From Paracoccus litorisediminis (GTDB lineage: Bacteria; Pseudomonadota; Alphaproteobacteria; Rhodobacterales; Rhodobacteraceae), in the NCBI RefSeq assembly GCF_009711205.1, contig NZ_WMIG01000026.1, positions 1 through 47,598 on the forward strand: a DNA stretch of 47,598 bases, written 5' to 3'. How positions within the stretch are numbered: position 1 is the first letter of the stretch; every line of letters begins with the position of its first letter. Shown here one piece after another: positions 38,141 to 45,559 of the stretch. The notes beneath the pieces were generated by a model that saw only the letters and a program-made list of their open reading frames with translations, was not told the origin of the DNA and searched no databases. Position numbers and translations under genes: made by a program.

Positions 38141-39129
38141 GGATACAGGCAAGGCGGGAGGGTCGGCGCTATGCGGCGATCCCAAATGGCATGCTCCGCG
38201 ATGTCGGGATCTCGATTGAGGCGCGGGGGCTGCTCGCGCTGATGATGACCTATTCGGATGAGTGGGTGTTCTCGGTCACTCACCTGCGGGATCTCTGCGG
38301 GGTCGGTCGGGACAAAATGCGCAAGATGACGCGCGAGCTCTCGGAGGCGGGCTATCTGGTCCGGGTGACCGTCGCGGATGAGAGCGGGTATCTGGGCGGC
38401 TCGCGCTGGGACATCGTGGACGATCCGTTCGAGCCGGGATCGCGCGCCTCGGGCGATGGGTCGCCCGATCAGGATATCGGTGACGGGCCGGATGGGGATG
38501 GCGGCTCGGAAAGCCCGAAAAACACGGGTTCTGACCGACCGCCGGATAATCAGGGCATCGGTGCTACCGAGGGCCTGAAAAACCGACCGCCTGAAAACCC
38601 GACTGTCGGAGAATCCGGCGCTATAAGAAAACCAAGTCTTAAGAAAACCAATCTTAAGAACCCCCTTACCCCCGCTAAAGCGGGCGACGGGGGTGTGGTG
38701 TGGTGGGATTCATTCCTTGAATTCTGGGGGGCATATCCCGATCCGGTCGAGAGGGATGCGGCCTGGCGCGAGTATCAGCTGGTCCTTGAGGCTGGGGAGA
38801 TCACGCCGGAGGGGTTGCTCGAGGCAGCGCGCTCCTATGCCAAGTCCCGCCATGTTGAGAAGGGCTACGGCAAGAAGCCTGCAAACTGGTTGTCCTCTGG
38901 CGCATGGCGCGAGGAATGGGAGGTCGGGCGCAAGGCCAAGGCTGATGAGCAGCTGAAGGCGGGTGTCGATTACGCTGCGCTGGCGGTGCAGTGGGTTCCG
39001 GTGGTGAAGGCCGGACGCAGCTATGCGGCAGGAGGTATCCGGCCTGATGTGGCGCATTACATGCTGGATCGCGGATTGGTCACCGAAGCTGAATTGCGCC
39101 GGGTCGGCGTGACGGTTCGTCTGCAGTGA
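38137..39129 (+). CDS. O-like replication initiator (helix-turn-helix replication protein)
   Basis: About 330 residues. Residues 15-80 are a winged-helix region (FSVTHLRDLCGVGRDKMRKM, TRELSEAGYLVRV). Residues of about 105-185 are a hydrophilic, low-complexity linker whose DNA contains AT-rich repeats. Residues 190-260 (VWWDSFLEFWGAYP, WREYQLVLEAGEITPEGLLE, YGKKPANWLSS) match the C-terminal module of phage replication proteins that load the helicase. The layout is that of lambda O, with an origin inside its own gene. GTG at 38137 overlaps the upstream stop; a GTG at 38134 is equivalent. GGGGAG lies upstream. No phage helicase was found, so the host helicase is probably used. Confidence 0.78.
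   Translation: MRIQARREGRRYAAIPNGMLRDVGISIEARGLLALMMTYSDEWVFSVTHLRDLCGVGRDKMRKMTRELSEAGYLVRVTVADESGYLGGSRWDIVDDPFEPGSRASGDGSPDQDIGDGPDGDGGSESPKNTGSDRPPDNQGIGATEGLKNRPPENPTVGESGAIRKPSLKKTNLKNPLTPAKAGDGGVVWWDSFLEFWGAYPDPVERDAAWREYQLVLEAGEITPEGLLEAARSYAKSRHVEKGYGKKPANWLSSGAWREEWEVGRKAKADEQLKAGVDYAALAVQWVPVVKAGRSYAAGGIRPDVAHYMLDRGLVTEAELRRVGVTVRLQ
38624..38660 (+). repeat. AT-rich direct repeats, putative lytic origin
   Basis: TAAGAAAACCAAGTCT (38624), TAAGAAAACCAATCT (38640) and TAAGAA (38655): two and a half copies with a 15-16 base period, in the linker-coding part of the O-like gene. The base composition contrasts strongly with the GC-rich surroundings. Initiator iterons with an AT-rich unwinding element sit at the same place in lambda O. 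Confidence 0.55.
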
Positions 39130-39144
39130 TGGGGGGCGCGGGAC

Positions 39145-39387
39145 ATGGACGGGGATGTTTCGGGCGGATCGACCGGCGAGCCGGTCATGGAGGGCTGGCT
39201 CACGCGGGCCGAGCTTTCCGGTGAGATTGGGGTGGCGGTGAACACGCTGCAGAAGTGGGGAAGCCTGCAGCTTGGGCCGGTCTATGTGCGCGTCGGGCCT
39301 CGGGTTTACTACTCGCGGAGCGCGGTGCGGGCATGGCTGCTGGAGATGGAAACGGCGGCGGTGAAGCGTCGGAGGAAGTTGCATTGA
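39145..39387 (+). CDS. AlpA/excisionase-like HTH protein
   Basis: 80 residues with WLTRAELSGEIGVAVNTLQK and then VRVGPRVYYSRSAVRAWL, the winged-helix pattern of MerR/Xis-like helix-turn-helix_17 proteins. With no integrase in the window an excisionase role is unlikely; a regulator is more plausible. Its stop overlaps the next start (TTGA). Confidence 0.7.
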   Translation: MDGDVSGGSTGEPVMEGWLTRAELSGEIGVAVNTLQKWGSLQLGPVYVRVGPRVYYSRSAVRAWLLEMETAAVKRRRKLH

Positions 39388-39626
39388 AGGCGCGGCTGTT
39401 GCCCGACCGGGCGAATTTCGAATTGATCGGCCGGCATGCGCATCAGGTGCATTGCGTGTCGTCGCTCGCGGATCTGATCCGGTTCTATCGCGGCCTGATG
39501 GAGCGCAAGAGCGGGGCTTATGCCGACCATTACGAGGAAACCTGGTCAGAGTTGGAGCGGGTGCGCCGCGAGCTTCTGGGTTCCGAACAGTCCAAGTCGG
39601 GGAGGGGGCATGCCAGCGCGCGCTGA
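39384..39626 (+). CDS. Unknown small protein
   Basis: 80 residues from the TTG at 39384, with GGAGGAAG 5 bases upstream and a TTGA overlap with the previous gene. MKARLLPDRANFELIGRHAH is followed by a charged helix (YEETWSELERVRRELLG). No family recognised. It overlaps the next gene by 17 bases. Confidence 0.65.
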   Translation: MKARLLPDRANFELIGRHAHQVHCVSSLADLIRFYRGLMERKSGAYADHYEETWSELERVRRELLGSEQSKSGRGHASAR

Positions 39627-40188
39627 TTTTAGTCGCTGCCGGGCGAGCGAGGCGCGGCTGGTCGCGGCGCTCGATGCAGCTGCAGGTGAGATTCAGGCTC
39701 GCGCGGCCTTGCGTTTGCCCTTCCGGGCGTTGCCGTCGCATTTCGGGCCGGAAATGGAGGCGATCGTCGCCTCGGATATGCGCTGCAGGGTCACGGGTGA
39801 GTGCGGCGGCGGGATCTTGTCGGTGGCGCGGAGCGTCTCGGCCAAACCGCACGACCATCGCAAACGGGAATGGGTCGTCGCGCTCTATCGGGCCGGGGAA
39901 AGCATCGGGGCCATCGCGACGCGCCTCGGCATGAGCAAAGACACGGTTACGTGGCATCTGCGGATCTCGGGTGTTTCTGTCCTCGAGGAGCGGGTGGCGC
40001 AGCGGGTCGATGAGGTCGAGTGCTGCGCGCTGCGCCTGCGGGCCAAGGGTGCGGAGGATTGGCCGCTCTCGCGGATCTGCGTCACCTTCGGCTGGGCGCT
40101 GGCCTTCGCTCGCGAGGCTCGAGCTCGGGCGCGGGATCTCCGCAACCGAGAGATCTTCGCGCAGCATCCGCTGGTGGCGGCCGAATGA
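39610..40188 (+). CDS. HTH DNA-binding protein
   Basis: 192 residues from the ATG at 39610 (GGAGGGGG 2-3 bases upstream). Basic N-terminal part, then a homeodomain-like helix-turn-helix near residues 85-110 (LYRAGESIGAIATRLGMSKD) and a second helical region with two adjacent cysteines (VECCALRLRAKG). It probably binds DNA for regulation or replication; a longer in-frame start lacks a ribosome-binding site. Confidence 0.7.
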   Translation: MPARADFSRCRASEARLVAALDAAAGEIQARAALRLPFRALPSHFGPEMEAIVASDMRCRVTGECGGGILSVARSVSAKPHDHRKREWVVALYRAGESIGAIATRLGMSKDTVTWHLRISGVSVLEERVAQRVDEVECCALRLRAKGAEDWPLSRICVTFGWALAFAREARARARDLRNREIFAQHPLVAAE

Positions 40189-40784
40189 GCGGGTCGCGGC
40201 CTCCAGTTCCCCTGTCGATGCATCCGCGCATGGTCGCGGGCCTCGGCTCGTCCCGTGTCCGATCTGTGATCGCGCCGGCCGTCGCGCCCTATACTCGGCT
40301 GTTCCTAGACGACCTGCTCTGGGTCCGGGAGCCGATATTTGTCGAGAAGGATCAGCCGCGCGACGGGGGGCTGTTGCGCTTGCGGTTTGGCGGCGATCGT
40401 TACTGGCATGCGGTCGCGTGGCCACGGGGTTTGCCGCGTCCCAAGGCGGGCCATCACCCAGCTGATGCAATGCCGGTCGAGTGTTCCCGCTACACCTTGC
40501 GGGTTGCCACGGTCCAAAGGCGCAGGCTGCTGCAGATCAGCGCCGACGAGGCATGGGCATGCGGTGTCTCGGGGGAGGAGGGCGCTTTCGTCTCGCCCAT
40601 TGCGGAGATCGATCTGTTCAAGCCGTTCCCGACTCCGGGCGAGGCTCTCGGGCATGCGTGGACGGAGGCGGGGTTCGGAGCCGCGTGGGCTGACCCGGAT
40701 GTGCTGCTGGTCGAGTTCACCGCCCTGGCGCGCAATGTCGGGCGTCTGGTCGATGGCATGGGGTCGGGAGTGAGAAGAGCATGA
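40185..40784 (+). CDS. ASCH/PUA-like phage protein
   Basis: 199 residues starting in an ATGA overlap. LLWVREPIFVEKDQPRDGG, later MPVECSRYTLRVATVQRRRL and LQISADEAWACGVS follow the order WVRE...SRxTLxV..V...RLQxISxxDAxAxGV that marks the ASCH-like (PUA-fold) phage family often annotated as morphogenetic. PUA/ASCH folds bind modified nucleic acids; the substrate is unknown here. ATGA overlap with the nuclease gene. Confidence 0.72.
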   Translation: MSGSRPPVPLSMHPRMVAGLGSSRVRSVIAPAVAPYTRLFLDDLLWVREPIFVEKDQPRDGGLLRLRFGGDRYWHAVAWPRGLPRPKAGHHPADAMPVECSRYTLRVATVQRRRLLQISADEAWACGVSGEEGAFVSPIAEIDLFKPFPTPGEALGHAWTEAGFGAAWADPDVLLVEFTALARNVGRLVDGMGSGVRRA

Positions 40785-41215
40785 AGCCACCTGTGAAGCG
40801 CAAGCGCGCCCATCCCGAGGCAGACTTCCAGCGGGAGGTGGTCAAGTTCCTGCATATGGTCCTCTGGCCGGATGCCGTGGTGCATGCCTCGCCCAACGAG
40901 GAGCGCTCGGCCAAGCAGGCGGCGATCAATGTCGGCATGGGGGTGTTCGCAGGCTGGGCCGATATCTGCATCCTCGCCGGGAAGCGGATGGTCCTGTTCG
41001 TGGAGCTCAAGTCGAAAGACGGGCGGCAATCCGAGAAGCAGGTGAAGTTCCAGCGCCGCGTCGAGGCAATGGGCTGGCCGTATGTGCTGATCCGCACGTT
41101 GGATGACCTTCTGGCGGCGTTGCGCCATCATGGCATCCCGACACGTATCATTTCGGGGCCGGATATCCCGGTGCATCGCATCCGGCTCGCGCTGCCGGGG
41201 AAAGGGACCGCATGA
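40781..41215 (+). CDS. VRR-NUC domain nuclease
   Basis: 144 residues with the VRR-NUC (PD-(D/E)xK) pattern: HPEADFQREVVKFLHM, NEERSAKQAAIN, then GWAD61, VELK with E75 and K77, and a following Q-rich helix (SEKQVKFQRRVEAM). Stand-alone phage VRR-NUC proteins are DNA nucleases, possibly for branched DNA during replication or recombination. Coupled to both neighbours by ATGA overlaps. Confidence 0.88.
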   Translation: MKPPVKRKRAHPEADFQREVVKFLHMVLWPDAVVHASPNEERSAKQAAINVGMGVFAGWADICILAGKRMVLFVELKSKDGRQSEKQVKFQRRVEAMGWPYVLIRTLDDLLAALRHHGIPTRIISGPDIPVHRIRLALPGKGTA

Positions 41216-41634
41216 CGCTTACCTCGGCTCTTATTTGGGAACGGATGGAGGCTGCGGCGCTCACGCTGCGACGGTTGCCAAATCCTTCCGGCTCCGGCGC
41301 CCGTGGCTATGGTTCGTCCTGGCCGACAGTGGTGCGGGAAGCGAAGGACGCTTACGGCTATCACGCGACCCGGCTGCGGGTGGTCCCGTCGCCCACCGAT
41401 ATCCAGAACATGGACGAGGCGCTGGGCTGGCTGTCGCTCATCTCGGACCCGCTCGACCGGCGCATTGTGTGGATGCGCGCGGAGGGCCATCGTTGGCGGG
41501 CAGTCTGCCATCGTGTCGGGCTGGTGCGGCAGACCGCGCATCGGCGCGCGATCGCTGCGGTCCTGACGATCGAGCGGAGTCTCGCGGCTAAGACTCGCCG
41601 CGGCGCTGGGCGGAAAACTGACCGGGAAGGCTGA
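41212..41634 (+). CDS. DUF6362 family protein (possible late regulator)
   Basis: 140 residues: ERMEAAALTLRRLP, SWPTVVREAKDAYGYHATRL, NMDEALGWLSLISDPLDRRI and WMRAEGHRWRAVCHRVGLVR, which is the DUF6362 pattern ending in a sigma-like helix-turn-helix (TAHRRAIAAVL). It is last in the rightward early operon, the place where lambda has Q. Together with the promoter-terminator pair at 611-734 this suggests, without proof, a late activator or antiterminator. Its last codons already contain two copies of the CTGACCGGGAAGG repeat. Confidence 0.75.
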   Translation: MTLTSALIWERMEAAALTLRRLPNPSGSGARGYGSSWPTVVREAKDAYGYHATRLRVVPSPTDIQNMDEALGWLSLISDPLDRRIVWMRAEGHRWRAVCHRVGLVRQTAHRRAIAAVLTIERSLAAKTRRGAGRKTDREG

Positions 41635-41652
41635 CCGGGAAGGGCTGAGACG

Positions 41653-41681
41653 AAAAAAGCCCGCCGGGGTTTCCGGCGGGC
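41653..41681. terminator. Bidirectional terminator (array hairpin 1)
   Basis: The 9-base stem GCCCGCCGG/CCGGCGGGC, loop GGTTT, with AAAAAA on the left, so the minus strand ends in six T. It lies between convergent genes. It is the only copy of the array hairpin with a full T run. Confidence 0.88.
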
Positions 41682-41696
41682 TTGGCTGGGCTGGCG

Positions 41697-41930
41697 TCAG
41701 GTGCGCTCGAGGAAGGCGATCAGCTCGGCTGTCCGGTCGGCATCGAGCCAGTGCCCGGTTTGCGGATCTTCGATCCAGACCGCGCCTTCGTCATTGATCG
41801 CGGCTATCCGGCAGTTGAATTTCTCGAGGATCAGGTCGGTGATGTCGACATCGTTGGAGGCGTAGCGTTTCTTCAGGTCGAGGATGTGCTTGCCCGCGTC
41901 CGTCGCGGTCATGCTGTCGGTGTTGGTCAT
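41697..41930 (-). CDS. Array gene A, unknown acidic protein
   Basis: 77 residues (MTNTDSMTATDAGKHILDLK), acidic, with a helix-strand layout (DITDLILEKFNCRIAAINDE, GAVWIEDPQTGHWLDADR). Last gene of the leftward array. It has the array leader repeat upstream (41945-41958), AAGGAG about 9 bases before the start, and hairpin 1 downstream. No family recognised. Confidence 0.7.
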   Translation of the reverse strand: MTNTDSMTATDAGKHILDLKKRYASNDVDITDLILEKFNCRIAAINDEGAVWIEDPQTGHWLDADRTAELIAFLERT

Positions 41931-41944
41931 GGTCGAGGCTCCTT

Positions 41945-42015
41945 GGCTGACCGGGATGGCTGACCCGGATGGGTCGCCTTCTACGAGGGCAAGCCCGCCG
42001 GGGTTTCCGGCGGGC
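41945..42015 (-). repeat. Array spacer 2 (leader repeats and hairpin)
   Basis: GGCTGACCGGGATGG followed by the variant GCTGACCCGGATGG (plus strand) precede gene A. The hairpin GCCCGCCGG/CCGGCGGGC (41993-42015) ends gene B. Confidence 0.85.
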
Positions 42016-42018
42016 GTG

Positions 42019-42210
42019 TTAGGCGGGGTGGGTCGCGGGTGGCAATCCGGCGTTCAGGGCGGCGATGGCGAGGGCGACCGTGAGTGGTACCGGGCTGCGA
42101 CCGAGTGCGTAGGCATCTGCGGTCCTGCGGGCGATGCCTATCCGTTCGCAAAGCTGGCGGCGGGTCATTCCCATCGCATCTGGCCATGCCGCAAATTCTG
42201 TGGCTGTCAC
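42019..42210 (-). CDS. Array gene B, small HTH protein
   Basis: 63 residues from the GTG at 42210 with AAGGAAG 6 bases upstream. EFAAWPDAMGMTRRQLCERI and GIARRTADAYALGRSPVPLT form an XRE-like helix-turn-helix covering most of the protein. An in-frame ATG at 42273 would add 21 Pro/Thr-rich residues. Could regulate the array. Contrary to its neighbours it has no leader repeat directly upstream but a dyad GGCGCA/TGCGCC (42274-42289). Confidence 0.65.
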   Translation of the reverse strand: MTATEFAAWPDAMGMTRRQLCERIGIARRTADAYALGRSPVPLTVALAIAALNAGLPPATHPA

Positions 42211-42293
42211 GGTGTGCTTCCTTTTCGGCGGGGTGGTTGGCGGCGTGGCGGTGGTCCAGCTGGCGAGGATCATGGCGCAGATTTGCGCCGCGA

Positions 42294-42473
42294 TCAGTAA
42301 TATTTCCCGCCGGGTTCGTAGAGGTAGGAGAATTCGCTTTTCGTTTCGGCCTCGGGGGTGTCGGGCTGCTGCGGCTGCGCCTCTGTGATCGGTGCGGTTT
42401 TCCGGCGGCTGAGACGCTGGATTGCGGTGGTGATCAGCAGGGCGAGGCTGGCGGTGCGCGTGTTCTGTTCCAT
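42294..42473 (-). CDS. Array gene C, 59-residue protein
   Basis: MEQNTRTASLALLITTAIQR is followed by a charged, Pro/Gln/Glu-rich middle and an aromatic end (EFSYLYEPGGKYY). It lies between array spacer 3 and gene B, with GGAG 6 bases before the ATG. Function unknown. Confidence 0.55.
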   Translation of the reverse strand: MEQNTRTASLALLITTAIQRLSRRKTAPITEAQPQQPDTPEAETKSEFSYLYEPGGKYY

Positions 42474-42482
42474 GTGGCGGCT

Positions 42483-42579
42483 CCTGACCGGGATGGGGTG
42501 GTGACCGGGAAGGGGTGCGCCGGGGCAGCAGCCTGTTCCTGATCCTACTGCCGCAAGCCCGCCGGGGTTTCCGGCGGGC
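42483..42579 (-). repeat. Array spacer 3
   Basis: Leader copies CTGACCGGGATGG and TGACCGGGAAGG (42485-42520), the CCTACTGC motif and the hairpin GCCCGCCGG/CCGGCGGGC (42557-42579). Confidence 0.85.
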
Positions 42580-42587
42580 TGGCGTTG

Positions 42588-42866
42588 TCAGGCGTTTGCT
42601 GCCGCTTGGGCTGCTTTTTCCGCTGACATGGCGGCGGTTGCGGCTGCGCGCCAAAGTTCGGCGGCTTTGTTGAGGGTGTCGGGGTCGCTTGTTCGCCACG
42701 CGTGTTCGCTGTGATCAGCTGCTTCGGTGATCGCCGCTTGTGCTGTCCGGGCTGCTTCCTTGGCGTGGCGGGCGGCTTCCTTTCGCCGCTTCGCTTTGCT
42801 GGCTGTTTGTGCCTTGCTGGCGAGTGCCTCGGCCTTCCTTGCGCGCTTGTTTTGTTTTCTGATCAT
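42588..42866 (-). CDS. Array gene D, Ala/Lys-rich helical protein
   Basis: 92 residues: a very basic N-terminal half (MIRKQNKRARKAEALASKAQ) and a long Ala-rich helix (AARHAKEAARTAQAAITEAA) with heptad-like spacing, then AATAAMSAEKAAQAAANA. Resembles histone-H1-like or coiled-coil proteins; could bind DNA through the basic half. Ends at array hairpin 3. GGAG lies about 8 bases before the start. Confidence 0.65.
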   Translation of the reverse strand: MIRKQNKRARKAEALASKAQTASKAKRRKEAARHAKEAARTAQAAITEAADHSEHAWRTSDPDTLNKAAELWRAAATAAMSAEKAAQAAANA

Positions 42867-42920
42867 CAGGTTTCTCCGGTCTGCGGAGACGAACGTTTTG
42901 CTCGCTCCTACGGCCCGGAC

Positions 42921-42944
42921 GCCCGCCGGTTGCTTCCGGCGGGC
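42921..42944 (-). repeat. Array spacer 4 (hairpin only)
   Basis: GCCCGCCGG/CCGGCGGGC with loop TTGCTT. This spacer lacks the CCCGGTCAGCC leader repeats found in most others. Confidence 0.8.
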
Positions 42945-42970
42945 TGGGTCTGGTTCGCGGGTCCGATCCG

Positions 42971-43465
42971 TTAGGCGTCGCCCTTGTTTTTGAAATGCTC
43001 GGCCTGCATCTCGTCTGCGATGAGGATCGCCTCCTGCGCGGTCGGGATGTTGCTCTGGCTGCTGATTTCCTCGCAGGTGTCGTTGTCATAAATGCCCGCT
43101 TGGTATCCGTCCTCGTCTGGGATGTGGCTGGTCCCGTCATCGTTGGTCACCAGCACGTCGACCGTGCCGATGATTTTCCGCCAAGCCATGCAGCCGCCTC
43201 CGGTGTGGTGAAGGGTGAAGCCTGCGGCGATGAAGGCTTTCCCGTCTGTGCTGGCCTCGGCCTCGTCGTCCGGGCCGAAGCGTTCGAGGTGGTGCTGCCG
43301 GATGCGTTCTTGGCGGGCGTCCTCGGCCTCGCGCTTGGCGCGGTCGGCGGCGAGTGCGGCTTCCTTTTCCGCTGGGGAGAGGGCGTTCCATGCGGCGTCC
43401 TCGGCGGCGATTGCGGCGCGGGCTTGGCCCGCAAGTTCGGCCTCGTATTCGTCCATCCAGTTCAT
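42971..43465 (-). CDS. Array gene E, unknown protein
   Basis: 164 residues. The N-terminal 70 are a charged Ala/Glu/Arg coiled coil (MNWMDEYEAELAGQARAAIA). The rest is a globular domain (GFTLHHTGGGCMAWRKIIGT, VDVLVTNDDGTSHIPDEDGY, CEEISSQSNIPTAQEAILIA). It overlaps gene F by 4 bases, the only coupled pair in the array. No family recognised. Confidence 0.7.
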   Translation of the reverse strand: MNWMDEYEAELAGQARAAIAAEDAAWNALSPAEKEAALAADRAKREAEDARQERIRQHHLERFGPDDEAEASTDGKAFIAAGFTLHHTGGGCMAWRKIIGTVDVLVTNDDGTSHIPDEDGYQAGIYDNDTCEEISSQSNIPTAQEAILIADEMQAEHFKNKGDA

Positions 43466-43731
43466 TGGTTGTGCCCTTCCATCCGGCGTTTCTGTGCCAC
43501 CTCGATCGCGTGGGTCTGCGCGGCCTTCAGTGATGTGAAGTGTCCGTGATCCTTCACCCAGAGGCTGTCGTCGTTGCCGGGCTGGTCGTATCCGGTTTCG
43601 TTGACCGCGTAGGTGGTCTTGCCGCCGTAGGCGCAGACTTGGATGGAGACACTCTCGTCCTCGACCAGTTTGTATTCGTCGTCGGTGTTCTCGGGGTCGT
43701 CGCTTGGGGAAAAAATGAAGCGGGCCTGCAT
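43462..43731 (-). CDS. Array gene F, unknown acidic protein
   Basis: 89 residues, strongly acidic N-terminus (SPSDDPENTDDEYKLVEDES), central strands (VSIQVCAYGGKTTYAVNE) and a C-terminal helix (SLKAAQTHAIEVAQKRRME). CCAAGGAG from the leader repeat lies just upstream. No family recognised. Confidence 0.7.
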   Translation of the reverse strand: MQARFIFSPSDDPENTDDEYKLVEDESVSIQVCAYGGKTTYAVNETGYDQPGNDDSLWVKDHGHFTSLKAAQTHAIEVAQKRRMEGHNQ

Positions 43732-43744
43732 GATTTGTCTCCTT

Positions 43745-43801
43745 GGCTGACCGGGATGGCCTGCCTCTACTGCCTGAAGCCCGCCGGTTGTTCCGGCGGG
43801 C
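43745..43801 (-). repeat. Array spacer 5
   Basis: One leader copy GGCTGACCGGGATGG, the CTCTACTGCC motif and the hairpin GCCCGCCGG/CCGGCGGGC (43779-43801). Confidence 0.85.
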
Positions 43802-43807
43802 TGGGGT

Positions 43808-44113
43808 TCAGGCGAAGTGGCTTTGGTGGCGGTTGGCGCGGTGTTCCCAGCCAGCCGGGGTCAGGATGTATCCGTGGTCGGCCCAGCTGGGCAGTTCCGT
43901 GGTCGTGACGATGTCGGGCTGTCTTGGGTTGTCCAGCCTCTCGGGGCCGTCCTCGACCGTGATGGCGCGAAGGTCGCCTGCCGCGAGGATGTCGCGGGCG
44001 TCGTGTTCGGCGAGGGCGGGCAGCATGTTGCTGGGGTAGCCGTCGAGGTGGCAGTAAATCCGGGCGTAGTGGTTGTTCTCGACCGGGATGAAAAGTGCGG
44101 CTCGGGTTCCCAT
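43808..44113 (-). CDS. Array gene G, unknown protein
   Basis: 101 residues from the ATG at 44113 (AGGAG 8 bases upstream); the frame is open further but would run through the spacer. MGTRAALFIPVENNHYARIY, HLDGYPSNMLPALAEHDARD and DLRAITVEDGPERLDN suggest a small alpha/beta protein of the kind often seen in phages as 'unknown' with an N-terminal strand pair. Ends 6 bases before hairpin 5. Confidence 0.7.
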   Translation of the reverse strand: MGTRAALFIPVENNHYARIYCHLDGYPSNMLPALAEHDARDILAAGDLRAITVEDGPERLDNPRQPDIVTTTELPSWADHGYILTPAGWEHRANRHQSHFA

Positions 44114-44129
44114 GTTCGCGCTCCTGTTT

Positions 44130-44210
44130 GGCTGACCGGGATGGGGTTGCTGGGCTGACCGGGATGGTCCTGCCCTACTGCCGCAAGCCCGCCGGGCGTT
44201 TCCGGCGGGC
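44130..44210 (-). repeat. Array spacer 6
   Basis: Two leader copies GGCTGACCGGGATGG (44130-44144, 44153-44167), the CCTACTGCC motif and the hairpin GCCCGCCGG/CCGGCGGGC (44187-44210). Confidence 0.88.
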
Positions 44211-44235
44211 TGGTCTGGTTCGCGGGTCCGATCCC

Positions 44236-44685
44236 TCAGTCGGCGTCGTATCGCTCGCTGTGGAGTTCGATGATCCAAGTCGCTGCGCGCTTTTCGTTGT
44301 CGCTCAGTTTGTCGTGGTGCTGGTGCAGCCATTCGTCGAGGCTCATCTCCTGCAGGTCGGGTCGGGTCGCCATCATGGCGCGGGCGAGGGTGTCGAGGCG
44401 CTCTTGGCGCTGCTCACGCTCGTCGTCGTTGTCTGCGCGCTGCCATTCCCAAAGTATCCGCTCGAGGTCGCCGAGGGTCTTTCCGTCGCGGGTGTCGTAT
44501 TCGCTCGCTTCCAGCATCAGGTAGTGGCTTCCGTCTGGGCGGCGGATGATCCAAGTCCCGCCGTGGTAAACCGCGAGGGTGTCGCCCGGTTCGCAGGAGT
44601 CTGCTACTTCGCTGTGCCCGTAGGCATCGGTGTATTCTGCCGGGGTCATGGCGCGGAGGCTGGTGCGGAATTCTTCGAGGGTCAT
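44236..44685 (-). CDS. Array gene H, unknown strongly acidic protein
   Basis: 149 residues: MTLEEFRTSLRAMTPAEYTD, a strand region (GDTLAVYHGGTWIIRRPDGS) and a highly charged helical C-terminus (WQRADNDDEREQRQERLDTL, SLDEWLHQHHDKLSDNEKRA). The net negative charge is large. Acidic small phage proteins are sometimes DNA mimics, but no specific match was recognised. AGGAA lies upstream. Confidence 0.7.
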   Translation of the reverse strand: MTLEEFRTSLRAMTPAEYTDAYGHSEVADSCEPGDTLAVYHGGTWIIRRPDGSHYLMLEASEYDTRDGKTLGDLERILWEWQRADNDDEREQRQERLDTLARAMMATRPDLQEMSLDEWLHQHHDKLSDNEKRAATWIIELHSERYDAD

Positions 44686-44700
44686 GGTCGTTCCTTCCTT

Positions 44701-44797
44701 GGTTGACCGGGATGGCTGGCTGACCGGGAAGCCTGCGCGCGGGCGCTGGTTCGGTCTGGCTCTACTGGCTCAAGCCCGCCGGGCGTTCCCGGCGGGG
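44701..44797 (-). repeat. Array spacer 7
   Basis: GGTTGACCGGGATGG and GGCTGACCGGGAAG leader copies, the CTCTACTGG motif and a slightly divergent hairpin (GCCCGCCGGG/CCCGGCGGGG, 44774-44797). Confidence 0.85.
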
Positions 44798-44823
44798 TCG
44801 GTCAAAAATCGGGGGCCAGTCTG

Positions 44824-45438
44824 TCAGGCGTTGTCGTGTATCCAGAAGGCGTGGCGGATCAGGTTCTGCGTGTAATCCGCGCCCATGTGGTCTGCAAAAA
44901 TCCGGCCCGTTTCCGGGTCGGGTTGGTCGCCCGGTTCGCAGCCTACTAGGCTCATCATCAGTTGGGCCGCGAGTCTGGCGCGCTGCTTGTTCGTCAGTGT
45001 GGCGTCCCATTCGATGATGTCGTTGCTGGGCGCGTCCTCGGTGGGCGTCGGCTCTGGCGTCGGCTCTGGCTTGTTCTCGGCGATGATCCGGTCGCGGTGG
45101 ATGGTTTCGACGCTGCCTGCCCATGCTTCGCTCGGGTCGTATTCGGCGCGGTAGTGTTCCGCGTTTGCGTCGCAATGGGTCAGCTTCACTTTGTATTTCC
45201 CGCGCCCGGCGCAGGGTCCGGTGATGGTAACGGTGCGGGGGGCGGGGATCGTCTCGAGTTCGGGTTCCTCGATCCAGTCGCAGCCGTGGTGGTTGGCGAG
45301 GCTTTTGGCCTCGAGTTCGGCGTCGTCGTGTTCTCCCTCATAGGTGTCCATCCAGATCCGGGTCTGCCCGACCTGCATGTAGAGTTCGTAGACTTCGTCG
45401 TCGTGGGTTTTGGTCAGGATGATCTGCTGTAGGGTCAT
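44824..45438 (-). CDS. Array gene I, unknown protein, largest of the array
   Basis: 204 residues. The N-terminal part (MTLQQIILTKTHDDEVYELY, TRIWMDTYEGEHDDAELEAK) and a middle domain (RTVTITGPCAGRGKYKVKLT, AEHYRAEYDPSEAWAGS) are followed by a PEPTPEPTP linker (about residue 126) and a helical C-terminal domain (LTNKQRARLAAQLMMSLVGC). The two-domain form with a Pro-rich linker suggests a fusion. AGAGGAAACG lies upstream as in genes J-L. Confidence 0.7.
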   Translation of the reverse strand: MTLQQIILTKTHDDEVYELYMQVGQTRIWMDTYEGEHDDAELEAKSLANHHGCDWIEEPELETIPAPRTVTITGPCAGRGKYKVKLTHCDANAEHYRAEYDPSEAWAGSVETIHRDRIIAENKPEPTPEPTPTEDAPSNDIIEWDATLTNKQRARLAAQLMMSLVGCEPGDQPDPETGRIFADHMGADYTQNLIRHAFWIHDNA

Positions 45439-45452
45439 GGTCGTTTCCTCTT

Positions 45453-45549
45453 GGCTGACCGGGATGGTGGGCTGACCGGGAAGCCTGCGCTTGGCGCGGG
45501 TTTCGGTCTGGCTCTACTGGCTCAAGCCCGCCGGGCGTTTCCGGCGGGC
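45453..45549 (-). repeat. Array spacer 8
   Basis: Two leader copies, GGCTGACCGGGATGG and GGCTGACCGGGAAG, then TGCGCTTGGCGCGGG, the CTCTACTGG motif and the hairpin GCCCGCCGG/CCGGCGGGC (45526-45549). Confidence 0.9.
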
Positions 45550-45559
45550 TGGGTGTAGT

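Noticed and set aside
39145..39387. Excisionase as proof of integration
   Set aside because: No integrase or attachment site was found, and this fold is also used by plain regulators.
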